Assembly: GCF_032854445.1 (NCBI RefSeq)
Contig: NC_088306.1
Location: forward strand, 12,645,386-12,709,385
Origin: Liolophura sinensis
Taxonomy: Eukaryota; Mollusca; Polyplacophora; Chitonida; Chitonidae
Reading direction: 5' to 3'
Length of the DNA: 64,000 nt
Shown: positions 11,981-26,323 of the stretch, piece after piece
Position numbering within the stretch: the stretch's first letter is position 1
Layout of the letters: the number at the start of each line of letters is the position of its first letter
Position numbers and translations under genes: made by a program
Notes under the pieces: model-generated
The model's database searches: none
What the model saw: the letters and a program-made list of their open reading frames with translations, nothing else
What the model was told of the DNA's origin: nothing

Positions 11981-14900
11981 GGTTAAATCTGCACCAGTAC
12001 TGAATGGGAAGTAGTCGCCAGGTACATGTATGTGTAAGATTAAATCTGCGCCAGTACTGAATGGGAAGTAGTCGCCAGGTACATGTATGTGTAAGATTAA
12101 ACCTGCGCCAGTACTGAATGGGGAGTAGTCGCCAGGTACATGTATGTGTAAGGTTAAACCTGCGCCAGTACTGAATGAGAAGTAGTCGCCAGGTACATGT
12201 ATGTGTAAGGTTAAATCTGCACCAGTACTGAATGGGAAGTAGTCGCCAGGTACATGTATGTGTAAGATTAAACCTGCACCAGTACTGAATGGGAAGTAGT
12301 CGCCAGGTACATGTATGTGTAAGGTTAAACCTGCGCCAGTACTGAATGAGAAGTAGTCGCCAGGTACATGTATGTGTAAGGTTAAATCTGCACCAGCACT
12401 GAATGGGAAATAGTCGCCAGATACATGTACGTGTGAGATTAAACCTGCACTAGCACTGAATGGGAAGTAGTCACCAGGTACATGTATGTGTAAGGTTAAA
12501 TCTGCACCAGTACTGAATGGGAAGTAGTCGCCAGGTATATGTATGCGTAAGATTAAACCTGCGCCAGTACTGAATGGGAAGTAGTCACCAGGTACATGTA
12601 TGTGTAAGGTTAAATCTGCACCAGTACTGAATAGGAAGTAGTCGCCAGGTACATGTATGTGTAAGATTAAACCTGCGCCAGTACTGAATGGGAAGTAGTC
12701 GCCAGGTACACGTATGTGTAAGGTTAAATCTGCACCGGTACTGAATGGGAAGTAGTCGCCAGGTACATGTAAGCGTAAGATTAAACCTGCGCCAGTACTG
12801 AATGGGAAGTAGTCACCAGGTACATGTATGTGTCAGATTAAACCTGCACCAGCACTGAATGGGAAATAGTCGCCAGATACATGTACGTGTGAGATTAAAC
12901 CTGCACCAGTACTGAATGGGAAGTAGTCGCCAGGTACATGTATGTGTAAGATTAAACCTGCGCCAGCACTGAATGGGAAATAGTCACCAGGTACATGTAT
13001 GTGTAAGATTAAACCTGCGCCAGCACTGAATGGGAAATAGTCACCAGGTACATGTATGTGTAAGATTAAACCTGCACTAGCACTGAATGGGAAGTAGTCG
13101 CCAGGTACATGTATGTGTAAGATTAAACCTGCGCCAGCACTGAATGGGAAATAGTCACCAGGTACATGTATGTGTAAGATTAAACCTGCACCAAACCTGC
13201 ACCAGTACTGAATGGGAAGTAGTCGCCAGGTACATGTATGTGTAAGATTAAACCTGCGCCAGTACTGAATGAGAAGTAGTCACCAGGTACATGTATGTGT
13301 AAGATTAAATCTGCGCCAGTACTGAATGGGAAGTAGTCGCCAGGTACATGTATGTGTAAGGTTAAATCTGCACCAGTACTGAATGGGAAGTAGTCGCCAG
13401 GTACATGTATGTGTAAGATTAAACCTGCGCCAGTACTGAATGGGAAATAGTCGCCAGGTACATGTATGTGTAAGATTAAACCTGCACCAGTACTGAATGG
13501 GAAATAGTCGCCAGGTACATGTATGTGTAAGATTAAACCTGCACCAGCACTGAATGGGAAATAGTTGCCAGGTACATGTATGTGTAAGGTTAAACCTGCA
13601 CCAGTACTGAATGGGAAGTAGTCGCCAGGTATATGTATGTGTAAGATTAAACCTGCACCAGTACTGAATGGGAAGTAGTCACCATGTACATGTATGTGTA
13701 AGGTTAAATCTGCACCGGTACTGAATAGGAAGTAGTCGCCAGGTACATGGATGTGTAAGATTAAACCTGCACCAGTACTGAATGGGGAGTAGTCGCCAGG
13801 TACATGTATGTGTAAGATTAAACCTGCACCAGTACTGAATGGGAAGTAGTCGCCAGGTACATGTATGTGTAAGATTAAACCTGCACCAGTACTGAATGGG
13901 AAGTAGTCACCAGGTACATGTATGTGTAAGATTAAACCTGCGCCAGTACTGAATGGGAAGTAGTCACCAGGTACATGTATGTGTAAGGTTAAATCTGCAC
14001 CAGTACTGAATGGGAAGTAGTCGCCAGGTATATGTATGCGTAAGATTAAACCTGCGCCAGTACTGAATGGGAAGTAGTCACCAGGTACATGTATGTGTAA
14101 GGTTAAATCTGCACCAGTACTGAATAGGAAGTAGTCGCCAGGTACATGGATGTGTAAGATTAAACCTGCGCCAGTACTGAATGGGAAGTAGTCGCCAGGT
14201 ACATGTATGTGTAAGATTAAACCTGCACCAGTACTGAATGGGAAGTAGTCACCAGGTACATGTATGTGTAAGGTTAAATCTGCACCGGTACTGAATAGGA
14301 AGTAGTCGCCAGGTACATGTATGTGTAAGATTAAACCTGCGCCAGTACTGAATGGGAAGTAGTCGCCAGGTACACGTATGTGTAAGGTTAAATCTGCACC
14401 AGTACTGAATGGGAAGTAGTCGCCAGGTACATGTAAGCGTAAGATTAAACCTGCGCCAGTACTGAATGGGAAGTAGTCACCAGGTACATGTATGTGTCAG
14501 ATTAAACCTGCACCAGCACTGAATGGGAAATAGTCGCCAGATACATGTACGTGTGAGATTAAACCTGCACTAGCACTGAATGGGAAGTAGTCGCCAGGTA
14601 CATGTATGTGTAAGATTAAACCTGCGCCAGCACTGAATGGGAAGTAGTCGCCAGGTACATGTATGTGTAAGATTAAACCTGCGCCAGCACTGAATGGGAA
14701 ATAGTCACCAGGTACATGTATGTGTAAGATTAAACCTGCGCCAGCACTGAATGGGAAATAGTCACCAGGTACATGTATGTGTAAGATTAAACCTGCACTA
14801 GCACTGAATGGGAAGTAGTCGCCAGGTACATGTATGTGTAGGATTAAACCTGCGCCAGCACTGAATGGGAAATAGTCACCAGGTACATGTATGTGTAAGA

Positions 14901-17900
14901 TTAAACCTGCACCAAACCTGCACCAGTACTGAATGGGAAGTAGTCGCCAGGTACATGTATGTGTAAGATTAAACCTGCGCCAGTACTGAATGAGAAGTAG
15001 TCACCAGGTACATGTATGTGTAAGATTAAATCTGCGCCAGTACTGAATGGGAAGTAGTCGCCAGGTACATGTATGTGTAAGGTTAAATCTGCACCAGTAC
15101 TGAATGGGAAGTAGTCGCCAGGTACATGTATGTGTAAGATTAAATCTGCACCAGTACTGAATGGGAAATAGTCGCCAGGTACATGTATGTGTAAGATTAA
15201 ACCTGCACCAGCACTGAATGGGAAATAGTTGCCAGGTACATGTATGTGTAAGGTTAAACCTGCACCAGTACTGAATGGGAAGTAGTCACCAGGTACATGT
15301 ATGTGTAAGATTAAACCTGCACCAGTACTGAATGGGAAATAGTCGCCAGGTACATGTATGTGTAAGATTAAACCTGCACCAGCACTGAATGGGAAATAGT
15401 TGCCAGGTACATGTATGTGTAAGGTTAAACCTGCACCAGTACTGAATGGGAAGTAGTCGCCAGGTATATGTATGTGTAAGATTAAACCTGCACCAGTACT
15501 GAATGGGAAGTAGTCACCATGTACATGTATGTGTAAGGTTAAATCTGCACCGGTACTGAATAGGAAGTAGTCGCCAGGTACATGGATGTGTAAGATTAAA
15601 CCTGCACCAGTACTAAATGGGAAGTAGTCACCAGGTACATGTATGTGTAAGGTTAAATCTGCACCGGTACTGAATAGGAAGTAGTCGCCAGGTACATGTA
15701 TGTGTAAGATTAAATCTGCGCCAGTACTGAATGGGAAGTAGTCACCAGGTACATGTATGTGTAAGGTTAAATCTGCACCAGTACTGAATGGGAAGTAGTC
15801 GCCAGGTACATGTAAGTGTAAGATTAAACCTGCGCCAGTACTGAATGGGAAAAAGTCACCAGGTACATGTATGTGTAAGATTAAACCTGCACCAGTACTG
15901 AATGAGAAGTAGTCGCCAGGTACATGTATGTGTAAGATTAAACCTGCACCAGTACTGAATTGGAAGTAGTCGCCAGGTACATGTATGTGTAAGATTAAAC
16001 CTGCACCAGTACTGAATGGGAAGTAGTCGCCAGGTACATGTATGTGTAAGATTAAATCTGCACCAGTACTGAATGGGAAGTAGTCACCAGGTACATGTAT
16101 GTGTAAGATTAAACCTGCACCAGTACTGAATGGGAAGTAGTCACCAGGTACATGTATGTGTAAGATTAAACCTGCACCAGTACTGAATGGGAAGTAGTCG
16201 CCAGGTACATGTATGTGTAAGATTAAACCTGCGCCAGTACTGAATGGGAAGTAGTCGCCAGGTACATGTATGTGTAAGATTAAACCTGCGCCAGTACTGA
16301 ATGGGAAATAGTCGCCAGGTACATGTATGTGTAAGATTAAACCTGCACCAGTACTGAATGGGAAATAGTCGCCAGGTACATGTATGTGTAAGATTAAACC
16401 TGCACCAGCACTGAATGGGAAATAGTTGCCAGGTACATGTATGTGTAAGATTAAACCTGCGCCAGTACTGAATGGGAAATAGTCGCCAGGTACATGTATG
16501 TGTAAGGTTAAACCTGCACCAGTACTGAATGGGAAGTAGTCGCCAGGTACATGTATGTGTAAGATTAAACCTGCACCAGTACTGAATGGGAAGTAGTCAC
16601 CATGTACATGTATGTGTAAGGTTAAATCTGCACCGGTACTGAATAGGAAGTAGTCGCCAGGTACATGGATGTGTAAGATTAAACCTGCACCAGTACTGAA
16701 TGGGAAGTAGTCGCCAGGTACATGTATGTGTAAGATTAAACCTGCACCAGTACTGAATGGGAAGTAGTCGCCAGGTACATGTATGTGTAAGATTAAACCT
16801 GCGCCAGTACTGAATGAGAAGTAGTCGCCAGGTACATGTATGTGTAAGGTTAAATCTGCACCAGTACTGAATGGGAAGTAGTCGCCAGGTACATGTATGT
16901 GTAAGATTAAACCTGCACCAGTACTGAATGGGAAGTAGTCACCAGGTACATGTATGTGTAAGATTAAACCTGCACCAGTACTGAATGGGAAGTAGTCACC
17001 AGGTACATGTATGTGTAAGATTAAACCTGCGCCAGCACTGAATGGGGAGTAGTCACCAGGTACATGTATGTGTAAGGTTAAATCTGCACCAGTACTGAAT
17101 GGGAAGTAGTCACCAGGTACATGTATGTGTAAGATTAAACCTGCACCAGTACTGAAGGGGAAGTAGTCGCCAGGTACATGTATGTGTAAGATTAAACCTG
17201 CACCAGTACTGAATGGGAAGTAATCGCCAGGTACATGTATGTGTAAGATTAAACCTGCACCAGTCCTGAATGGGAAGTAGTCACCAGGTACATGTACGTG
17301 TAAGATTAAACCTGCACCAGTACTGAATGGGAAGTAGTCACCAGGTACATGTATGTGTAAGGTTAAATCTGCACCAGTACTGAATGGGAAGTAGTCACCA
17401 GGTACATGTATGTGTAAGGTTAAACCTGCGCCAGTCCTGAATGGGAAGTAGTCGCCAGGTACATGTATGTGTAAGGTTAAATCTGCACCAGTACTGAATG
17501 GGAAGTAGTCACCAGGTACATGTATGTGTAAGATTAAACCTGCACCAGTACTGAAGGGGAAGTAGTCACCAGGTACATGTATGTGTAAGATTAAACCTGC
17601 ACCAGTACTGAATGGGAAGTAGTGGCCAGGTACATGTATGTGTAAGATTAAACCTGCACCAGTCCTGAATGGGAAGTAGTCACCAGGTACATGTACGTGT
17701 AAGATTAAACCTGCACCAGTACTGAATGGGAAGTAGTCACCAGGTACATGTATGTGTAAGATTAAATCTGCGCCAGTCCTGAATGGGAAGTAGTCGCCAG
17801 GCACACGTATGTGTAAGATTAAACCTGCACCAGTGCTGAATGGGAAGTAGTCACCAGGTACATGTATGTGTAAGATTAAACCTGCGCCAGCACTGAATGG

Positions 17901-19282
17901 GAAGTAGTCGCCAGGTACATGTATGTGTAAGGTTAAACCTGCACCAGTACTGAAGGGGAAGTAGTCGCCAGGTACATGTATGTGTAAGATTAAACCTGCA
18001 CCAGTACTGAATGGGAAGTAGTCGCCAGGTACATGTATGTGTAAGATTAAACCTGCACCAGTCCTGAATGGGAAGTAGTCACCAGGTACATGTATGTGTA
18101 AGATTAAACCTGCGCCAGCACTGAATGGGGAGTAGTCACCAGGTACATGTATGTGTAAGATTAAACCTGCACCAGTACTGAATGGGAAGTAGTCGCCAGG
18201 TACATGTATGTGTAAGATTAAACCTGCACCAGTACTGAATGGGAAGTAGTCACCAGGTACATGTATGTGTAAGGTTAAACCTGCGCCAGCACTGAATGGG
18301 AAGTAGTCGCCAGGTACATGTATGTGTAAGATTAAACCTGTGCCAGTACTGAATAGGAAGTAGTCGCCAGGTACATGTATGTGTAAGGTTAAACCTGCAC
18401 CAGTACTGAATGGGAAGTAGTCGCCAGGTACATGTATGTGTAAGATTAAACCTGCGCCAGCACTGAATGGGAAGTAGTCACCAGGTACATGTATGTGTAA
18501 GATTAAACCTGCACCAGTACTGAATGGGAAGTAGTCGCCAGGTACATGTATGTGTAAGATTAAACCTGCACCAGTACTGAATGGGAAGTAGTCGCCAGGT
18601 ACAAGTATGTGTAAGATTAAACCTGCACCAGTACTGAATGGGAAGTAGTCGCCAGGTACATGTATGTGTAAGATTAAACCTGCGCCAGTACTGAATGGGA
18701 AGTAGTCGCCAGGTACATGTATGTGTAAGATTAAACCTGCACCAGCACTGAATGGGCCAGGTACATGTATGTGTAAGATTAAACCTGCGCCAGTACTGAA
18801 TGGGAAGTAGTCACCAGGTACATGTATGTGTAAGATTAAACCTGCGCCAGCACTGAATGGGAAGTAGTCACCAGGTACATGTATGTGTAAGATTAAACCT
18901 GCACCAGTACTGAATGGGAAGTAGTCACCAGGTACATGTATGTGTAAGATTAAACCTGCACCAGTACTGAATGGGAAGTAGTCACCAGGTACATGTATGT
19001 GTAAGATTAAACCTGCGCCAGTCCTGAATGGGAAGTAGTCGCCAGGTACATGTATGTGTAAGATTAAACCTGCGCCAGTACTGAATGGGAAGTAGTCGCC
19101 AGGTACATGTATGTGTAAGATTAAACCTGCACCAGTACTGAATGGGAAGTAGTCACCAGGTACATGTATGTGTAAGATTAAACCTGCGCCAGTCCTGAAT
19201 GGGAAGTAGTCACCAGGTACATGTATGTGTAAGATTAAACCTGCGCCAGCACTGAATAGGAAGTAGTCACCTATGTATGTAT
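11981..19282. repeat. Giant 57-bp minisatellite, about 128 copies
   Basis: About 7.3 kb of a 57-bp unit (ggtacatgtatgtgtaagat, taaacctgcaccagtactga, atgggaagtagtcgcca). Variants recur at fixed positions (aagatt/aaggtt, cct/tct, gca/gcg, tcg/tca, agtact/agcact). An 11-bp insertion (ctgcaccaaac type) occurs at both 13191 and 14912, and a 9-bp deletion at about 18755. Because 57 is 19 codons, one minus-strand frame stays open, for example 967 codons at 14901-17804 with unit GDYFPFSTGAGLILHIHVP. It starts only at a GTG and lies antisense in an intron, so I treat it as non-coding. Confidence 0.97.
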
Positions 19283-21062
19283 AACTGTTATACCTGGGAT
19301 TTTAGCTGCCACTTGGAAGTTTAATATGTAAAACTGCAGTTTCAGAAGTACATACCAATGCCATGTAATAATGATGCCAACACTCCAGCCTTTCTTGACT
19401 TTCTGAAACTTGCTTTTAAATTAAATTTGCCTTTTTCATGTAACCTACAGATAAAAATGTGATTTTAGATACAACTTCATGGAAATAATAAAGCAGTTTT
19501 AACATAAACGTCACTCGTGAATGTTTACTGTGAGTAAGTGTGATGTAAACCCCCAAAGATTAATTTACGTGTGTCAAATTTATTTTAAATTAATCGCTTG
19601 TTTTTGGCATTAAAAAGAATGACATTAAAAGCACAAGAACCTGAATGTTGAAGCAGTAATTGTTAAAGTTTCATCAGAGGGTTAAGGGAGCTATTTCCTG
19701 TTCGGTTTTAAGATTTTATTTTTGCCTTTTTTGATTTGTGGACGCACATGCATTAGATTATAATTTTTCTTAAATCAAAGTGAATTCAGGGGAACATTAT
19801 TGATATGTTACATGTGTAGGGTTTTTAAACCTTGTCTCATCAACTCGTTGTTAAGTCAGACTTAATGTAAAAGAAAGCTAAAATGTAAAGTAAGGTTCAT
19901 CATACAGATAACTGAAAACTTTGCGTAAAAACATACTATCATTTATTTTTTCAGATTTTTTTTTATGAGTGCTGAAAGGTAATCAGATGTTTGAATACCA
20001 CGGTGTACTTTATGAGTCATACTGACAGTATCTAGGACCTCTGACATTACATTATGTTTTCTTCCTGATGTTCACGAGAAGGAAGCTATTTTTGGGAACA
20101 TTATTTCAGTAATCTTTTAACCATAGGTAAGAAGTGTTATTCCAACATTTAGTGTCGTGATAAGAGTTGGATAAACTTCCTGTGATATCCTAACCTCTGA
20201 TAGTATGGACCATAAAGCCCACTTTAGAATTCAAATATTTGAGCAGAGCGCCTTTAACTCTTTCCACAAAAATGTAAAAAAATAAATGAAGGTATATTTT
20301 TGCATAGTTTTAAGTGGTCTATTTAGTGATGGCTACTCCGATTTTTTTTTTTTAAAGTATTTTCCTTTAATATTTTAATATTTTCCTTTTAATATTTCCT
20401 CATGCACTGTACTAAATGCAACCAAAAGGCAGTTTAGTTTAGGCTTGTGTACATGTATATTTGAGGCTTTTCACAACTGGTGCCTGGTGACAAAATTGTA
20501 ACTAAACTTAGCCCTGAAAGTTTCTGTTATGATCACGGTAAAATGTATAGTTTATGGTATTGTAAGAGTTAGGAGATGATGGCGCTATTCCCTTGTCATT
20601 CTGGATTCCCAAGTAAACTGTAGATTCAGTTGTGCTTAGTGTATAATGACAGAAAGTAAGAGATTTAATTCTGGTCATTTGGCAAGAACAGATCTTATTC
20701 TCCATCCGACGACATTTATATGCACAGTAATGCCTCAATTAGAAGCAATTTGCTTTTGGAAGTGGTTATTACTTTCCATAATTTCTGGGTTTTGGACATA
20801 CTTTGTGGAGAAGTACCAGCGTGTTTAATGAAATGTAAAGATATTTATCAGTTGCTACATAATGTACATAATAATTCAGTTCTCACAGTTCTCTTAATTG
20901 TGAACCAAAGCCTTTCCACATCATACAGTTAATTTTAGGCGAAGACACAGAAGGCTCTGCTCCTATAAAATGCTCATCAATTCAAGGCAAAGAAAATGAA
21001 GTATACTGGTAGTCAGATGAAAGACCATCAAAAGCTGTCCCAGAAAATATAGGTTGATTTAT

Positions 21063-21099
<37 letters not shown>

Positions 21100-21607
21100 G
21101 TGAGTAAAATGGTTAAAACATTAGAATTTACGATGGTCTGTAGGGAACAAGAGGGTATCATTGACGTCACATCCACGTTTTTTCCTTGAATTTAAGCCCG
21201 TTTCAAGGTCAATTCAGCGAATGTATTCATAAATCTGTTATATGTATATGCATTTTTAATGAGGATACATGTATGTAGCACTCTGTGTGCTAAGTGGCAA
21301 AAACCTGATGTGACATCACTGATCCTGATGTTGTCAGAAAAGACCACTGATCTTTTACATGTATTTTCAAGGATTGAAAAAGTCTAAAAAAACAAATTGA
21401 ACTATTTTTATTAACACTTTTAATGGTCTTTCATCTTCATGTTGGTGTTTTGTTTGCTTTTTTGGATCCCTTCCTGACGTTCTTGGAATACATTATAAAT
21501 CTACTTTTTCTTTTTCTTTTGTTTTTACATTAAAATAGTCAAAATGTTAACATTTGTTCAGTTTATAATAGATACTCATATGAAAAACATAATGTGTCAT
21601 GTACCTG
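19283..21607. other. Intronic sequence, no gene seen
   Basis: AT-rich. A 29-base T run at 21065-21093 is the only notable low-complexity feature. No recognised coding sequence. Confidence 0.5.
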
Positions 21608-21755
21608 GGGCCTAACACCAATGCAGTCACTGTTGGTTCAATTCCACCTCATGCTGGCTCCCTCTCTGGCCATACAAGGGAAGGTCTGGCAGCAACTTGT
21701 GGATGGTTGTAGGTTTCTCCCTGGTTTCCTCCCATTGTAATGCTGGCTGTTGTCA
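21608..21755 (+). mobile_element. Family-A SINE fragment, both ends missing
   Basis: Contains caatgcagtcactgttggtt, catgctggctccctctctgg and taatgctggctgttgtca. The A-family tail is absent. Confidence 0.8.
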
Positions 21756-23882
21756 GCACTATTCTCTCCATGCACCCACATGTTCTTTTCAACTGATTGC
21801 TAAAGGACTTTCACTGATTTTCACTCTCTTTGATTTGATGCTGAATTATTTCCACAACAATAACTTCCACAGCCTTGAACATGTACCCAAGCTGTAAATT
21901 AGCTGGTAGACAACAGTTTTTCACAAGATGGAGATTTTGTGAGCACCACATTTGTCAGTTGTACTCAGGTGATACAGTATTGATGAGTCAGCAGATTTTG
22001 ACAGACTCATCACCCTTTGACAAAATCAGTCACTTGCACAATTGATTTTCCGTGGGATATAACGGATTTGCAAAGGAAAATGCTGTAACAAAAAAAAGGG
22101 CATGTAATTATGGACTTCAAAAAGCTACATTTGATGAGATCATTAAATGCATTTGAAGTGAATGTGCTGCTGTATCACGTGATTATTATGTGCTAGCTCT
22201 TATCAAAGATAAAATATTTTGAGATACATGGCCTTCACAAAGAAATAGATAATCGTAACGCTTTTGTTTTACATTTCTAATTTATAATCCAATTATCGCA
22301 TTCATGATAATAATTATAAGATATGCATGCATGTAGACTTACTTAAGAACTGTGGCATATCTCACCTTGAACCTGACAAAATTTTTTGCTGTTGAATGAA
22401 ATTCAGGAAGTGTTGAAACAACATAATTGCTTTGCCAGGTGGTAGTGAGAACATACATGTATAGATTGTTCATCCTGTAGTGGTCAGGTCCTGAATTGTT
22501 AAGTAGCAAGTGAACGTGAAACAGGACAATGTTATCAAAGATTTTGTTTGAGTCTGACTTCTGTGGCCCAGCTAAATGTCTGGCTGGTGGGACACAGTTA
22601 AAAGTTAGATGAGGTGCCTAGCTACAGTAGTGCACTTATCAAAGCTTGTGAGAGACGTTAAAACACGACACCTGGTGATGTGGCTCTGTGTGTCAGGGTG
22701 CGGAATGGCCAAGTAGAAAGGAATCCAGGCAGCGACAGAACCTGGGCAAAAACAAAACACACCTTAATCGTTAGATACCTAACGAACCTCGGCAGTCAAA
22801 GCAACAACAGCTGAGATCAAACATTTAGACTTCATTGGTGGAAGGCTTGTGGCGTCGGATGTTTTAAGAACATTTTATAATAGATGGAAAAATTTGTAAG
22901 AATGCATTGAACTATATTCATGAACATCTGACATGATTTTTACTTTATTTTAGTGTTTTCTTTGCCTTTAACCTGGCAGCCATTTATATGCTGTGGGGTT
23001 TGTACGGACAAATATGATAAGACCAATATGAAATTCTCATTATGTAGTTCTTTATTCCGAAAATCAAATATTAAAGCTACATAGAATTGGATAGGTTATT
23101 TGAAGGCAGAAAGGTTAATTAAGATGTTTTAGGATTCGATTAAATTAAATTGCCGGGAATGTTGTGGTTCAGTCCAATTCCGTTTCAGTCGCATGATTAA
23201 CAGTCCTCTTGGAACGCAATGTGGCCAGATGTTAAAAAGGCTTAACCACCTATTACTGTGATAATTGACCAGCAGTTTATAAAGCCTGGTATTTTATGTG
23301 TGGCCTCAGTCATTTGGGAAGCTATTTAATTCCTGGTGTTTATTCTAATCACCATTACTGGATTTCCAAGGTGACCATGTGACCTGATTTCTTGTGTCTC
23401 AGATCCCTAAAGAGTCTAGCTATCACTTGGAAAGTCAGCTGAGTATAGATGCTGAACCAGTACGAGGTTTGAATTCCTGGAAATGGTGTAGTGTCTATGC
23501 CTGAGGTCAGTGATGGCTAGGTAGGCAGTCCTCTCTCTTACTAAACCTCTTTCCCTGAGTGAAGTTACAGTGTCAGGAATTGATATTTGAGGGAGGTCAG
23601 TTTAGCTATTAGACTGGATAATTAAGCCACCATAAGTACAATTTTTCATGAAATATTGTAGTTTGGACACTGTACATGTAGGTATTTGGATATTATATTG
23701 AAACTCAGTCAGCTCATATTTCAATCTAAGACTGATACATGTAAGTTCGTCAACTTGTATAAAAATCATTTCCTTCTCTGAATATTTGGCTTCTGAGATA
23801 CCAGTATTTGCATCCAACCTGGAAACTATTCATGGACTACGAGTTTAAAATTTTAATTGGATGTTGTGCCCATAGAATAATT
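21756..23882. other. Intronic sequence, no gene seen
   Basis: No gene, SINE or tandem repeat recognised. Confidence 0.45.
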
Positions 23883-24150
23883 ACAGGGCCTCCGTGGCTC
23901 AGTTGGTTAGCGCTCTAACGCAACGTAATGACTCAAGAGCCTCTCACCAATGCAGTCGCTGCAAGTTCAAGTCCAGCTCATGCTGGCTTCCTTTCTGGCT
24001 CTAAGTGGGAAGGTCTGTCAGCAACTTGCAGATGGCCATGGGTTTTCCCCGGGCTGTGCCCAATTTCCACCCACCATAATGCATGGCCGCCGTCGTATAA
24101 GTGAAATATTCTTGATTATGGCATAAAACACCAATCAAATAAATAAATAA
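23883..24150 (+). mobile_element. Family-A SINE, full length, with 11-bp target duplication
   Basis: Head gcctccgtggctcagttggt through the (aaat)n tail. Flanking repeats atagaataatt at 23872-23882 and 24151-24161 are perfect. Confidence 0.94.
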
Positions 24151-24161
24151 ATAGAATAATT

Positions 24162-24469
24162 GCTGTTTTAGCTGCATCACTGAAAACTGTTGACTGCCCT
24201 AACGTGTATGTATTATGTTACCAGCTTTATTTCGCATTCCTACATTATTTCTTAAATATTTCTTTAGAAACTGGTGTTTTGGAAATGGGTCTTGCGATTA
24301 TTGACTTGGAAAGTCCCTTTCCAGTTTACATATGATATATGAATATCAGACTTGACACTTTGATCCACTTAATTCCCATCACCATTTTATCACCCAGTGT
24401 TTCTGAACTTTAGATATTATAGAATCAAAACCAAAAGGTAATACTCCGCTCAACATGGAAACCATTAAT
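24162..24469. other. Intronic sequence, nothing seen
   Basis: No recognised feature. Confidence 0.4.
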
Positions 24470-24745
24470 TCTGAATAACAAAGAAATAAACAACATGAAT
24501 GCAATGGACACAGTATGATGAAAAATGATGGTAAACAACAAAGAATAAAACGGACATGGGGTGACTAAGACAATGGTGCATAAATAACAAAGAATGCATG
24601 GGACATGGGGCAACTAAGACAAGAGAGAATAACAACAAAGAATGCAATGGGCAAGGGGTGACTAAGAAAAGGGAGAAGAAACAACAAAGAATGCAATGGA
24701 CACTGTATGATTAACAATAAAGCATAAACAACAAAGAATGTAGTC
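24470..24745 (+). repeat. Degenerate tandem repeat, about 5 copies of a ~50-bp unit
   Basis: Irregular repetition of aacaacaaagaatgcaatgg, acatggggtgactaagacaa and similar, with indels. Period estimated by eye. Confidence 0.7.
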
Positions 24746-26323
24746 TCTGTTAACTTTAATCAAACTGACAGTGTTATGGCCACCATAATGACAGGTTTTG
24801 GGGGTATTTATCTCCAATGTGTTTCCTCTAGATGTCGTTAAAGGCTTTGTCTTCAGACTGTATTGGCTAGGCCAAAGGTTCTGCTATCTCCAGTATTCTC
24901 AGGGATTTTCTAACCTGCAGTCTCCCTGATCACAATAGTCAGGCCATCTTCAGTTGGCTTGCTGCCGTCAGACGAGACATTTTCGCCAAAGTTAGACTTG
25001 GCACAGCGTTTAACTCCATCCATCATCAAACGGAGAGGAAAAACCATGTCCACAAAGCGTTAAATTAAGCATCATCTCCATTTGTCCATTTCTAGTTAAT
25101 TCTTTTAAATATCTTATCTCATTCTCCTTTGGATGAGACTTATAATTCGTTCCATTATGTAACTTGTAATATATTTTAAATGCTGGCAATGGGAATTTCC
25201 CTCCTTTTTCCATCTCTTTTCCTTCTTCTCCTTTGGATGGTAAGGACAGCTGGTTAATTCAGCCCCTGTGTCACATTCATCATCACCAGACCAGGCTTCA
25301 GTGGATCCACAGGGATCAATCAGGCCTGGGCATCTTTCTTCAGCCTCTGAAAAACCATCCATGGGTTTGACATCATACATGGTTGAGCATGCATATTGAA
25401 TGCAGTGAGGCTCGGTCAATCAGGCCTTCTGGCCTTCGAGGTCACGTGTTCAAATTCAGCTCCGGGGAAACCGGTGTTAAATGTCATTGTGATTTTTTTA
25501 ATGAACTAGATGTATATTTCTATTTCTCTAAATACATTCAAAACACACGTAAAAGGCATAAAGTAATTTACATCACATCCACATTAATACACATATTGAA
25601 ATACTTAAAAAGAACACCGTTTAAAAATGGGCGTCCTTTGTGACAGCTAGGTGCGTATATATACACTTTACAGTACTGGTATATCAAGTAATTAAGCCAT
25701 GAAAAAAACTGGCTTTACTATGAAATTGTTCAAAATGTTTTCACACATTTTTCTTCAATGGGTGATGCACACCTTTCATTAAAATTTCAGCATAAAGGAT
25801 GAAATATCATTGGAAGTGGTGTATTTCTCATTTGAAAAAGTGGTCATTGTAGCCAGCATCGTCTGCCCTAAGCTTTTCTGTCTTATATGAGGCAGTTTCA
25901 TATTTGTTGCTGTTTAAGTAATATTTCCCTCTTTGATGCTGAAATACTGATGTCTTTATACATTTAGAACATCAGACTGACCCCCATCATATACATGTAA
26001 GTGATTTGATTGGTGCATAAACAGCAAACAAATAAATAAATAAATATATAATGACGAAAACGTGTTGAGTTATTGCATATAACTTTTAATATTCTGTCAC
26101 TTCTCTGCCCCACCTTATAATTTGTTAGTGTAACTTCAGTGATAATTTCATAGGAATTAATTTATGTATTCACATAGAAATATTCATTTATGAATTGAGA
26201 TTAGAAAAAATTTCTGTATATTCCTGTAGAAAATGCTTTGTATATTCACAGAGGAATTATATTTAAGAATTCACTGATTATAGCTCTAGCTGTTACAAAT
26301 ACATGGACATAACACAATACATT
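24746..26323. other. Intronic sequence; decayed SINE pieces only
   Basis: A possible family-D head at 25383-25470 (gaggtcacgtgttcaaattc) and an (aaat)n tail at about 26028-26045. A minus open frame of 101 codons (25114-25419) is acidic then lysine-rich with no recognisable family. Confidence 0.4.

Noticed and set aside
14901-17804. 967-codon minus-strand open frame as a repeat protein gene
   Set aside because: It exists because the 57-bp unit is a multiple of three. It starts only at a GTG, has no promoter or non-repeat coding flanks, is antisense in an intron, and variants include many amino-acid changes.
25114-25419. 101-codon minus ORF with acidic then lysine-rich composition
   Set aside because: No recognisable domain, no splice context I could support, and its flanks are decayed repeats.
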